A stretch of 10,472 nt of DNA, from positions 1 through 10,472 of the forward strand of contig DATFXF010000013.1 in assembly GCA_035258565.1 (NCBI GenBank), given 5' to 3'. Origin of the DNA: DATFXF01 sp035258565. Lineage in GTDB: Bacteria; Acidobacteriota; Terriglobia; Acidiferrales; UBA7541. The position numbers were made by a program, and so were the translations under genes. The notes beneath the pieces are model-generated. The model was not told the origin of the DNA and made no database searches. It was given only the letters and a program-made list of their open reading frames with translations. Below, piece by piece: positions 1 through 6,832 of the stretch. The number at the start of each line of letters is the position of its first letter. Position 1 is the first letter of the stretch.

Positions 1-137
1 GACGAAGCCCAAAGCACTGCCGGACGCCTTCGTTCGGCCAATCGGCCGGGTTGGGATTCGTTGCCTTTCGCTGTTCGAGCGTTCCCCGGGATCAGCGCAG
101 GAAGCACCTGGCCTCTTCTGCGGGGCTCCCGTGCGAG

Positions 138-166
138 TTGAAAGCGGGCGATCGCTTACCTATACT
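138..166 (+). promoter_or_regulatory. Sigma-70-type promoter for the plus-strand gene cluster
   Basis: A TTGAAA hexamer (138-143) and a TATACT hexamer (161-166) are separated by exactly 17 bp, close to the housekeeping sigma-70 consensus. They lie in an AT-richer patch of otherwise GC-rich DNA. A start site about 7 nt downstream (near 173) would give a leader of about 30 nt before the response-regulator ATG at 205. The promoter is inferred from sequence only, but spacing and position fit well. It could drive the whole gene set up to 7290. Confidence 0.6.
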
Positions 167-204
167 GAGTCCGCAACCGACAGATCCGCTTTTTCATAAC
201 GCCA

Positions 205-978
205 ATGAATATCAACACGCTCATCGTAGATGATGAAAAGCCAGCGCGTGACGAGCTGGCCTACCTGCTAAAGAGCTTTCCCGAGATCAACCTTGTCGGG
301 CAGGGCAAAAACGGGGTGGAGGCGGTCGCGCTGATCAAGGAGCATGCGCCGGATCTGGTCTTCCTCGACGTGCAGATGCCCGGCCTGAACGGCTTCGGCG
401 TAATCAAGAAGCTGATGGACCGCAAGCTACGGATACCGCAGATCATCTTCGCCACCGCGTACGACAACTACGCGGTGCAGGCGTTTGAGGTCAACGCCGT
501 GGACTACGTGCTGAAGCCGTTCGACAAAGGGCGCCTCGCCAAGGCCATCGGGCGCGCGAAGAAAGTGCTCGAGGCTAAGTCCTCGCCCACCGAGCGACTG
601 GAAACCCTGGTCAGCCAGCTGGGCACGGCAAAGCCCGCGCAGCCGGTGAAGCTGCTGGTCAAGACGCAGCAGCGGCTGATGCTGGTGGACGCCGACGACG
701 TGGCCTATGCGTCGATCGAAGACGGCCTGATCACCGTGGTAGCCAAGGACATTGAAGGTTCCTCGAATTATCGCACGCTCGAGGAGCTGCAGGCTTCGCT
801 CGATCCCGACGTCTTCTGGCGCGCCCACCGCTCCTACGTGGTGAACATCAACCACATCAAGGAAGTCGTGCCCTGGTTCAAATCGAGCTATATGCTGAAG
901 ATGGATGACCGCCAACAATCCGAAGTTCCTGTCAGTCGCGCACAGACCAAGCGTCTGCGCGAGCTGCTGAAGATGTAG
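205..978 (+). CDS. LytTR-family two-component response regulator
   Basis: A 257-residue DNA-binding response regulator of the LytR/AlgR type. Residues 1-120 form a CheY-like receiver. The acidic pair is D9/D10 (VDDE), the expected phospho-acceptor is D55 in LVFLDVQMPG, the switch Thr is T84 and the conserved Lys is K104 in a KPF motif. A linker of about 25 residues leads to a LytTR DNA-binding domain (about 147-257) with the family motifs FWRAHRSYVVNINHI and PVSRAQTKRLRELL. All phosphorylation residues are present, so it should be switchable. The ATG at 205 puts the receiver motif at the normal distance from the N-terminus. No clear Shine-Dalgarno precedes it, and the leader is short. The partner histidine kinase is not in the window. 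The acyl-CoA dehydrogenase follows 9 nt downstream. LytTR proteins usually bind paired direct repeats; the target genes cannot be told from here. Confidence 0.93.
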   Translation: MNINTLIVDDEKPARDELAYLLKSFPEINLVGQGKNGVEAVALIKEHAPDLVFLDVQMPGLNGFGVIKKLMDRKLRIPQIIFATAYDNYAVQAFEVNAVDYVLKPFDKGRLAKAIGRAKKVLEAKSSPTERLETLVSQLGTAKPAQPVKLLVKTQQRLMLVDADDVAYASIEDGLITVVAKDIEGSSNYRTLEELQASLDPDVFWRAHRSYVVNINHIKEVVPWFKSSYMLKMDDRQQSEVPVSRAQTKRLRELLKM

Positions 979-981
979 GAA
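977..981 (+). promoter_or_regulatory. Ribosome binding site of the acyl-CoA dehydrogenase
   Basis: AGGAA overlaps the stop codon of the response regulator and lies 6 nt before the ATG at 988. This supports that start and suggests translational coupling of the two genes. Confidence 0.6.
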
Positions 982-987
982 CCCGGG

Positions 988-2193
988 ATGGATTTTTCCC
1001 TTAGCGACGACCAACGGCTGATTCGCGACACGATTCGGCAATTCATGGAGGCCGAGGTTCGCCCGGTGATCCGCCAGTACGATCGGGAAGAGAAGTTTCC
1101 GGAAGCGGAGCTGCGCCGCCTGGCCGAACTGGGCTGCTGCGGGATGCTGGCGCCGGAGGAATGGGGCGGGACGGGGCTGGACACGATCAGCTACGTGGTG
1201 ATGCTCGAGGAAGTCGCTCGCGTGGATGCGGCGAGCGCTGTGGCGCTGAGCGTGACCAATTCTGTTGTGGGCGCGCCCCTTGCAAGGCACGGCACCGAAG
1301 CGCAGAAAAAGAGGTACTTGCCGAGGCTTTCACGCGGCGAAATTCTGGGTGCTTTTTGCCTGACGGAGCCCCAAGCAGGTTCGGACTCCGCCGCGATCCA
1401 GACTCGGGCCACGCGCCACGGTGCCTGGTACAGCCTGAATGGCACGAAGAGCTGGGTCACGAACGGCGGTCTCGCTGGTGTCCACCTGGTCTTCGCCAAG
1501 ACCGACCCGGAGGCCGGTGCCCGAGGAGTTACCGCTTTTCTGGTGGAGCCCATGTTTCCCGGCTTCCGCGTGAGCCGCTACGAGGATAAAATGGGCTTGC
1601 GAACGTCGCACACGGCTGAACTGGTCTTCAGCAATTGCGAAGTGCCGGTGGAAAACCGGCTGGGTGAGGAAGGTCAGGGACTGAGAATCGCTCTCGAGGC
1701 GCTCGACGGGGGACGCGTGGGCATCGCCGCGCAGGCGGTGGGGATCGCGCAGGGCGCATTTGAAGAGGCGGTTCGTTACGCCAAGCAGCGGCGTGCGTTC
1801 GGCAAGACCATCAGCGAATTCCAAGCTATTCAGTGGATGCTGGCCGATATGCAAACGGAGATTGAGGCCGCACGCTTACTGGTGCATTACGCGGCGTGGC
1901 TGCGCGACCAGGGGAGCAAGCACCTGGGGCCCTGCGCCTCGCGCGCCAAACTCTACGCAAGCGAGATGGTGAACCGCGTCGTCTACAAGGCCGTGCAGGT
2001 GCACGGCAGCGTCGGGTACTCGCGAGAGACCGATGTGGAGCGGATGTACCGCGATGCTCGCGTCCTCTCCATCTACGAAGGAACCAGCGAGATTCAACGC
2101 TTGATTATTGCCCGCGACCTGCTCGCCCAGGCAGGCGGGCTGCGTCCGGCGGAAGCGGCTCGGGAAACGGCGCAAGCCACAGGGGGCCGCTAG
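988..2193 (+). CDS. Acyl-CoA dehydrogenase (short/medium-chain type)
   Basis: A 401-residue FAD-dependent acyl-CoA dehydrogenase, which makes the alpha,beta double bond in an acyl-CoA and passes electrons to electron-transfer flavoprotein. The usual order is visible: an N-terminal helical domain starting MDFSLSDDQRLIRDTIRQF, a middle beta domain with the FAD/substrate motif LTEPQAGSD (from about residue 125) and SWVTNGG, and a C-terminal helical domain with the arginine-rich YAKQRRAFGKTISEFQAIQW. The catalytic base is E364 in IYEGTSEIQRLIIAR, the position used by short- and medium-chain enzymes. Length is normal, with a short Ala/Gly-rich tail. The exact substrate (butyryl, branched or medium chain) cannot be read from sequence. 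No ETF, thiolase or enoyl-CoA hydratase gene lies nearby, so context does not help. The stop codon is 1 nt before the inferred trpS start. Confidence 0.95.
   Translation: MDFSLSDDQRLIRDTIRQFMEAEVRPVIRQYDREEKFPEAELRRLAELGCCGMLAPEEWGGTGLDTISYVVMLEEVARVDAASAVALSVTNSVVGAPLARHGTEAQKKRYLPRLSRGEILGAFCLTEPQAGSDSAAIQTRATRHGAWYSLNGTKSWVTNGGLAGVHLVFAKTDPEAGARGVTAFLVEPMFPGFRVSRYEDKMGLRTSHTAELVFSNCEVPVENRLGEEGQGLRIALEALDGGRVGIAAQAVGIAQGAFEEAVRYAKQRRAFGKTISEFQAIQWMLADMQTEIEAARLLVHYAAWLRDQGSKHLGPCASRAKLYASEMVNRVVYKAVQVHGSVGYSRETDVERMYRDARVLSIYEGTSEIQRLIIARDLLAQAGGLRPAEAARETAQATGGR
2181..2186 (+). promoter_or_regulatory. Ribosome binding site deciding the trpS TTG start
   Basis: AGGGGG lies inside the last codons of the acyl-CoA dehydrogenase, 8 nt before the TTG at 2195. 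The in-frame ATG at 2108 would bury the start 86 nt inside the dehydrogenase and add 29 arginine-rich residues unlike any TrpRS N-terminus. Confidence 0.6.
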
Positions 2194-2194
2194 A

Positions 2195-3439
2195 TTGGCA
2201 AAACGCAAGCGAGTCCTGAGCGGCATGCGCCCCACCGGGCGGCTGCACATCGGCCACTACTTTGGCGCGCTTGAGAACTGGCTCAAGCTACAGGAGCAGC
2301 CAGAGGAGTACCAATGCTTTTTCTTCATCGCTGATTGGCACGCGCTGACGACCCACTACGCCGAGGAGGCGCAGAAGCTTCGGGAAAACACGATGCAGGT
2401 TGCGATCGACTGGCTGTCGGTCGGCCTCGATCCTGAAAAGTCCACCCTCTTTGTCCAATCGCAAGTCCTGGAGCACGCGGAGCTTCACCTGTTGCTTTCC
2501 ATGATTACGCCGCTCGGATGGCTCGAGCGCGTGCCCACCTACAAGGAGCAGATCGAGCAGCTCAAAGAGAAAGACCTAAGCACCTACGGCTTTCTCGGCT
2601 ACCCGCTGCTTCAGTCGGCGGATATCGTCATTTACGATGCTGACCTGGTGCCTGTGGGCGAGGACCAAGTGCCGCACATCGAGCTGACGCGCGAAATCGT
2701 ACGCCGGTTCAACGGCGCCTACGGCCCGGTGGATTGGAAAAGAGCGAAGCCGAAGGCGCTCGCGCAATTGGAAGAACGACTCGGGATTCCCGTACGGGCG
2801 GAAGACGCCAAGTCCGAGTCCGCCCGCGAGCGCGTGGACCAGGCTATGTGGCAGCTCCCGCTCGACCACCGGCTCTCTCTGCTGGCCAATGCGAAGGTGC
2901 CCATGCGCCGGGTCTTGTGTGAGCCTGCGGTGCTGCTCACCGAGACCCCGCGCGTCCCGGGCACGGACGGCCGGCGTATGGCCAAGAGTTATGGCAACGC
3001 CATCTGGTTGAGCGAGGAGGCAGCCTCCATTCGCGAGAAGGTGCGCAACATGATGACGGACCCGCAGCGCGTCCGTCGCACCGATCCCGGCCGGCCGGAG
3101 GTCTGCCCTGTGTTCGCCTATCACCGGCTTTTTTCCCGCCCGGATACGATCGCGTGGTCCGAACAAGGCTGCCGGACGGCGGGCATCGGCTGCATCGAGT
3201 GCAAGGCCGCCATGGCCGAAAGCCTAATCCAGTGGATCGAACCCATCCAGGCGCGCCGCAAGGAATACGAGGCGGACCCGGTGTGCGTGATCGAAATCCT
3301 CAAGGGGGGCTCCAAGAAGGCGCGCAAGGCCGCGGGCAAGACCATGCGGCGTGTGCGCGAGGCCGTTTTCGGCGAGGTGCGCGGGGCGAACTCCGCGAGC
3401 GCGTCCGCGGCAAAAACGCAGGCGGCGACGGGGAGCTAG
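2195..3439 (+). CDS. trpS: Tryptophanyl-tRNA synthetase, long form with Cys motif
   Basis: A class Ic aminoacyl-tRNA synthetase that charges tRNA-Trp. Read from TTG at 2195 it has 414 residues and begins MAKRKRVLSGMRPTGRLHIGH, the typical TrpRS N-terminus. The HIGH motif is at 18-21. The KMSKS loop appears as RMAKS at 261-265, after LLTETPRVPGTDG. The protein is about 80 residues longer than the compact bacterial form of about 330. Much of the excess lies between the tRNA-synthetase core (HIELTREIVRRFN) and the RMAKS loop, roughly residues 180-250; the rest is a low-complexity Ala/Ser tail. Four cysteines (C304, C326, C333, C336, with GCRTAGIGCIEC) match the cysteine pattern of the iron-sulfur-binding TrpRS subgroup. 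An AGGGGG ribosome site and a 1-nt gap from the upstream stop support the start. scpA starts 1 nt after its stop. Confidence 0.95.
   Translation: MAKRKRVLSGMRPTGRLHIGHYFGALENWLKLQEQPEEYQCFFFIADWHALTTHYAEEAQKLRENTMQVAIDWLSVGLDPEKSTLFVQSQVLEHAELHLLLSMITPLGWLERVPTYKEQIEQLKEKDLSTYGFLGYPLLQSADIVIYDADLVPVGEDQVPHIELTREIVRRFNGAYGPVDWKRAKPKALAQLEERLGIPVRAEDAKSESARERVDQAMWQLPLDHRLSLLANAKVPMRRVLCEPAVLLTETPRVPGTDGRRMAKSYGNAIWLSEEAASIREKVRNMMTDPQRVRRTDPGRPEVCPVFAYHRLFSRPDTIAWSEQGCRTAGIGCIECKAAMAESLIQWIEPIQARRKEYEADPVCVIEILKGGSKKARKAAGKTMRRVREAVFGEVRGANSASASAAKTQAATGS
3430..3435 (+). promoter_or_regulatory. Ribosome binding site deciding the scpA TTG start
   Basis: GGGGAG at the very end of trpS lies 5 nt before the TTG at 3441. 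It favours that start over the in-frame ATG at 3351, which lies 89 nt inside trpS and would add an arginine-rich stretch foreign to ScpA. Confidence 0.6.
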
Positions 3440-3440
3440 C

Positions 3441-4244
3441 TTGGCCACACCCTACCGAGTCCAACTCCACGAAATCTACGAAGGCCCGCTCGACCTCCTG
3501 CTGGATCTGATCCGCAAGCAGGAAATCGACATCCACGACATCCCCATCGCCAAAATCACGGGACAGTATCTCGACTATCTGCACCAGCTGGAGCAGCTCG
3601 ACATTGATATTTCGGCTGACTTCATCTACATGGCCGCCACCCTGATCTACATCAAATCGAAGATGCTGCTTCCCCCCGACCCGCTCGCAGGCCCCGAGGA
3701 ACGGCTGGATCCGCGTACGGAGCTGGTCGACCGGCTGCTCGAACACGAAAAGTTCAAGAATGCAGCGCAGATGCTCTACCAGAAGCAACAGATCGAGGCG
3801 CATGTCTGGTCGCACCCTGATAAGTCGCTCTACGAGGGTGGTGAGGCGGAGGGCGAAATCGTCGTCTCGCTGGTCGACTTGGTGAGGGTGTTTCAGCAGG
3901 TACTCGAGCGGCGGCGCGAAGTGGCCAAAATCGAGCTCCAGCACGAACAGTTTACCGTCGCGCAGATGATGGAGCAGTTGCGGAGTCGCTTGGTGGCGAG
4001 CGAGGCGGGTGTCCGGCTGGCTGAATTTTTCGAGGACTGCCCCTCCCGACATGCGATGATTGTTGCGTTTCTTGCGGTGCTCGAACTGGTGCGGCTCCAG
4101 GCGGTGATGATCGTGCAAGCGCAGCTTTTCGGTGAAATCTTGCTTCGCAAGCACAAGATGTTTGACGACGTCTTTGCGGGCACGGAGGGGGGAGGCCAGG
4201 CACAAAGTGCATCGCTCAAAGAGATTGACGATCAGTATGACTGA
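3441..4244 (+). CDS. scpA: Segregation and condensation protein A
   Basis: The kleisin subunit of bacterial Smc-ScpAB condensin, which bridges the SMC heads and organises and segregates the chromosome. Read from TTG at 3441 it has 267 residues, a normal length. The N-terminal SMC-neck-binding part is clear: YEGPLDLLLDLIRKQEIDI (residues 13-31), then IPIAKITGQYL and the FIYMAATLIYIKSKMLLP helix ending at residue 78. A charged middle region, expected to bind ScpB, follows. The C-terminal winged helix (about 190-250) includes MIVAFLAVLELVRLQAV, which contacts the SMC head. It sits between trpS (1-nt gap) and scpB (2-nt gap); the scpA-scpB pairing is the normal arrangement. The TTG start is inferred from homology and from the GGGGAG ribosome site. 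No smc gene is visible. Confidence 0.95.
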   Translation: MATPYRVQLHEIYEGPLDLLLDLIRKQEIDIHDIPIAKITGQYLDYLHQLEQLDIDISADFIYMAATLIYIKSKMLLPPDPLAGPEERLDPRTELVDRLLEHEKFKNAAQMLYQKQQIEAHVWSHPDKSLYEGGEAEGEIVVSLVDLVRVFQQVLERRREVAKIELQHEQFTVAQMMEQLRSRLVASEAGVRLAEFFEDCPSRHAMIVAFLAVLELVRLQAVMIVQAQLFGEILLRKHKMFDDVFAGTEGGGQAQSASLKEIDDQYD

Positions 4245-4246
4245 GT

Positions 4247-4918
4247 ATGACACCCGCAGAACTCAAATCGGCGCTTGAGGCCATCATCTATGTGGCGGAC
4301 GAGCCGGCCACGCTCGAGCAACTGGCCCAGGCCGTGGGGGTGGAGAAAGCCGAGGCACGGGCGGCGCTCGACGAGCTCGTGGCCAGCTACGCCACGGACG
4401 AGCGCGGCGTTGAGATTCGCGTCGTGGCGGGCGGCTACAAATTCTATACCAAGCCACAGCACCATGAGATCCTGCGCAAGTTCATCAAGAGCCTGCAGCC
4501 GCCGCTGCGTCTGAGCATGCCCGCACTCGAGACGCTCGCAGTGATCTCTTACAAGCAGCCGGTGACACTTCCCGAAATCCAAGAGATCCGCGGGGTGAAC
4601 TGCGCTGGCGTGGTCAAGACATTGCTCGAGAGACGCTTGATCACCACGGCCGGGCGCAAGGCAGTGATCGGTCGCCCGATCCTCTACCGCACCTCGCGCG
4701 AGTTCTTGATGCGCTTCGGGCTGAGCGACCTGGACGAATTGCCCAGCCTGAGGGAGTTCGAGCAACTGGCCCGCGCCGCGCTTGGCTCCGAGGAGAGCAT
4801 TGCGTCCAGCGAGCCCGCCGCGGCAACCCCTCCTGCCGTCGAGGCGCCGGCGCAGGACTCGGCGGCTCGGGAAACAGCGGCTGGTGCCGGGACCGATGCC
4901 GGGGAAGGTCGCCGATAG
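4247..4918 (+). CDS. scpB: Segregation and condensation protein B
   Basis: The ScpB dimer binds the middle of ScpA and completes the condensin complex. At 223 residues it has two winged-helix domains (about 1-80 and 85-170). The family signature ALETLAVISYKQPVTLPEIQ (near residue 93) runs into EIRGVN, followed by GRPILYRTSREFLMRFGLSDLDELP. The last 40 residues or so are rich in Ala, Glu and Pro and are probably disordered, as in many ScpB proteins. The ATG lies 2 nt after the scpA stop with no strong Shine-Dalgarno, so its translation is probably coupled to scpA. A second ATG at 4237 is out of frame. Confidence 0.95.
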   Translation: MTPAELKSALEAIIYVADEPATLEQLAQAVGVEKAEARAALDELVASYATDERGVEIRVVAGGYKFYTKPQHHEILRKFIKSLQPPLRLSMPALETLAVISYKQPVTLPEIQEIRGVNCAGVVKTLLERRLITTAGRKAVIGRPILYRTSREFLMRFGLSDLDELPSLREFEQLARAALGSEESIASSEPAAATPPAVEAPAQDSAARETAAGAGTDAGEGRR

Positions 4919-4951
4919 CGGTACCGGACGCCCTGGCCTGGCTGTGCCTTT

Positions 4952-4955
4952 GAGG
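4952..4955 (+). promoter_or_regulatory. Possible ribosome binding site of the pseudouridine synthase
   Basis: GAGG lies 9 nt before an in-frame GTG (4965) and 18 nt before the ATG at 4974. A second weak site, GGTGA at 4964-4968, lies 5 nt before that ATG. The two candidate starts differ by only three residues (MIP), and the sequence does not decide between them. Confidence 0.35.
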
Positions 4956-4973
4956 CTGCCGGCGGTGATTCCG

Positions 4974-5720
4974 ATGCGCGAACGCCTGCAGAAGATTATC
5001 GCCCGCGCGGGGATCGCTTCGCGGCGCCACGCCGAGCAGCTCATCCTCAGCGGGCAAGTGCGCGTGAACGGGCGCGTGGTCACCGAGCTCGGAAGCAAGG
5101 CCGACCCGCGGCGCGACCACATCGAAGCGGCGGGCCGGCAGGTACGGTCGGCGGAGCCTAAAACCTATTTCATGCTTCATAAGCCGCCGCAAGTGGTGTC
5201 CACGCTCGCCGACCCCGAGGGTAGGCGGACGCTGCGGCATTTTTTGAGCGGCGTCCGGGAACGCGTCTTTCCGGTCGGACGCCTCGACTATGCGGTGTCT
5301 GGGCTCCTGCTGCTGACCAACGATGGGGAGCTCGCCAGCCGCATTTTGAAAGCGGCAGGCCGCTTGCCGCAAACTTACTGGATCAAGGTGAAGGGGCGAC
5401 TCGCCGTCGAAGAGCGGCGTTACGTCGAGCGGGAAGCGCGAGCCCGCCTGCGACCTCTCAAGCAGCCCCACGCAGCGGGTCCGCAGGCGGCCAACCCGTG
5501 GTATGAGGCCACGCTCAGCGCCGCGCGGCGGGATGCGCTCGGCCGCACGCTGGTCGAACTCGGGCATCCGGTGGAAAAAATGAAGCGCGTGCGTCTGGCC
5601 GACCTCGAACTGGCCGACCTTCCCGAAGGCAGGTACCGCTCCCTGGACCGAGAGGAAGTTCTCCGGTTGCGCCAGGCGGTCGACCGGGCGGCGCAGGCCG
5701 AGCAGCCTCGAGGCAAATGA
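4974..5720 (+). CDS. RluB/RsuA-family rRNA pseudouridine synthase, divergent motif
   Basis: A 248-residue protein of the RsuA/RluB/RluE/RluF family, which isomerises a uridine in rRNA to pseudouridine. Residues 1-48 are an S4 RNA-binding domain (RLQKIIARAGIASRRHAEQL, then VRVNGRVV). The synthase domain follows with YFMLHKPPQVVSTLADPEGR and the active-site loop GRLDYAVSGLLLLTNDGELA. D105 is the expected catalytic Asp. Two points differ from the family: V108 stands where Thr or Ser is usual, and the C-terminal motif normally like GRNRQVRRM reads ARRDALGRT (residues 184-192), while flanking WYEATLS and GHPVEKMKRVRL are intact. RluB (23S rRNA helix 89) is the nearest named relative by architecture, but the target is uncertain. 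An ATG at 4782 is rejected because it lies deep in scpB; GTG 4965 is a possible alternative. The stop overlaps the hisC start (ATGA). Confidence 0.88.
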   Translation: MRERLQKIIARAGIASRRHAEQLILSGQVRVNGRVVTELGSKADPRRDHIEAAGRQVRSAEPKTYFMLHKPPQVVSTLADPEGRRTLRHFLSGVRERVFPVGRLDYAVSGLLLLTNDGELASRILKAAGRLPQTYWIKVKGRLAVEERRYVEREARARLRPLKQPHAAGPQAANPWYEATLSAARRDALGRTLVELGHPVEKMKRVRLADLELADLPEGRYRSLDREEVLRLRQAVDRAAQAEQPRGK

Positions 5721-6832
5721 CAAAAGCGATCCACGACTTGGTTCCCAGCCACATCCGCGCAATCGATCCCTACGTGCCCGGTAAGCCCATTGAGGAAGTC
5801 GAGCGCGAGCTGAGGCTGCGCGCAGCGAAGCTGGCATCGAATGAAAATCCGCTCGGGCCCTCGCCACTCGCTGTCGCCGCCGCTAAGAGAGCCATGACGG
5901 ATGCAAACCGCTATCCGGATGGGGGCGGCCACTACCTCCGCGAAAAACTCGCCGGCCGCCTGGGCGTGGGGATAGAAAGCATCCTGCTCGGCGCGGGCTC
6001 CACCGAGCTGATTGATGTGCTCGCCCGCACGCTGCTCGAGCACGGCGACGAGGGCGCCACCTCGGCGGGCTCGTTCCCGATGTACTACATCTCGATCCGC
6101 GCGAGCGGCGCCCGGTTGATCGAAGTGCCGCAGCGCGACGATGCGATTTACCTGGATGCGCTCCGAGCGAGCATCACGCCGCGGACCAAGGTTGTTTATC
6201 TCGCCAATCCAAACAATCCCACCGGCACGATGTTCACCGCCGACGCGTTTGACGCTTTCCTCGCAGGCCTGCCGGAGAGCGTTGTGGTTGTACTCGACGA
6301 GGCGTATTTCGAGTACGTGGAACGCCAGGACTACTCGCGCTCAATCGAGCGAGTGAAGGAGGGCCGGAATCTGGTGGTTCTGCGCACATTCTCCAAGGTC
6401 TATGGGCTCGCTGGACTGCGCGTCGGCTACGCCGTTGGGCCGGCTGCGTTGCTTCGCGAGGTGAACAAGGTGCGGTCGCCCTTCAATACCTCGGGTGTGG
6501 CCCAGGCGGCTGCACTCGCTGCGCTCGACGACGTCGAGCATGTGCGCCGCTCGACGGCCTCGAACCGCGCGGGCTTGAAGGAGCTGGCCGAAGGGTTGGC
6601 CGCCATGGGCGTGCGCTATATCCCTTCGGCCGGAAATTTCCTTTTCGTGGATCTTGGCTTGGAAGCCCAGCCGGTGGCCGATGAGCTGTTGAAGCTTGGC
6701 GTCATCTGCCGCGCGATGGGCTGGATGGGATTCCCCAACGGCCTGCGCGTGACCGTAGGTACGCACGAGGAGAACAAGAAGTTTCTGCGCGCGCTGGCGC
6801 AGGTCCGCGCCGCAGCAGGGGCACGGCAATGA
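5717..6832 (+). CDS. hisC: Histidinol-phosphate aminotransferase
   Basis: A 371-residue PLP-dependent class I/II aminotransferase of the HisC branch, which converts imidazole acetol-phosphate plus glutamate to L-histidinol-phosphate. Visible landmarks in order are KLASNENPLGPSP near the N-terminus, the cofactor-phosphate region LGAGSTELIDVL (about 91-102), NPNNPTGT (about 164-171), DEAYFEY starting at D194, and the PLP Schiff-base lysine K227 in TFSKVYGLAGLRVGY. Length and start are normal. The ATG overlaps the upstream stop by 4 nt, and a GAGG (5710-5713) precedes it at rather short spacing. No other his gene is in the window. Some stand-alone HisC homologues also transaminate aromatic amino-acid precursors, so the physiological substrate is inferred only. 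The CoA-binding gene follows with another 4-nt overlap. Confidence 0.92.
   Translation: MTKAIHDLVPSHIRAIDPYVPGKPIEEVERELRLRAAKLASNENPLGPSPLAVAAAKRAMTDANRYPDGGGHYLREKLAGRLGVGIESILLGAGSTELIDVLARTLLEHGDEGATSAGSFPMYYISIRASGARLIEVPQRDDAIYLDALRASITPRTKVVYLANPNNPTGTMFTADAFDAFLAGLPESVVVVLDEAYFEYVERQDYSRSIERVKEGRNLVVLRTFSKVYGLAGLRVGYAVGPAALLREVNKVRSPFNTSGVAQAAALAALDDVEHVRRSTASNRAGLKELAEGLAAMGVRYIPSAGNFLFVDLGLEAQPVADELLKLGVICRAMGWMGFPNGLRVTVGTHEENKKFLRALAQVRAAAGARQ

Noticed and set aside
33..50. Hairpin CGGCC-AATC-GGCCG with two flanking G-T pairs
   Set aside because: A five-bp GC core without a following T-run; it might end an upstream gene outside the window, but such short palindromes are common at this GC content.
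51..233. Short plus-strand open frame over the promoter region
   Set aside because: It overlaps the promoter and the response-regulator start, has no recognisable domain and no ribosome site.
2108..2194. Upstream ATG start for trpS
   Set aside because: It adds 29 arginine-rich residues translated from inside the dehydrogenase gene; the TTG at 2195 gives the normal N-terminus with a good ribosome site.
3351..3440. Upstream ATG start for scpA
   Set aside because: The extra 30 residues are Arg-rich read-through of trpS in another frame and are not part of ScpA.
3300..4253. Long minus-strand open frame opposite scpA
   Set aside because: The plus strand here encodes an unmistakable ScpA; the antisense product has no recognisable motif and is a GC-driven shadow.
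4782..4973. Upstream ATG start for the pseudouridine synthase
   Set aside because: It overlaps scpB by 137 nt and adds 64 low-complexity residues before the S4 domain.
4641..5867. Long minus-strand open frame opposite scpB and the pseudouridine synthase
   Set aside because: It crosses three well-supported genes, is Arg/Pro/Ala-rich and carries no family motif.
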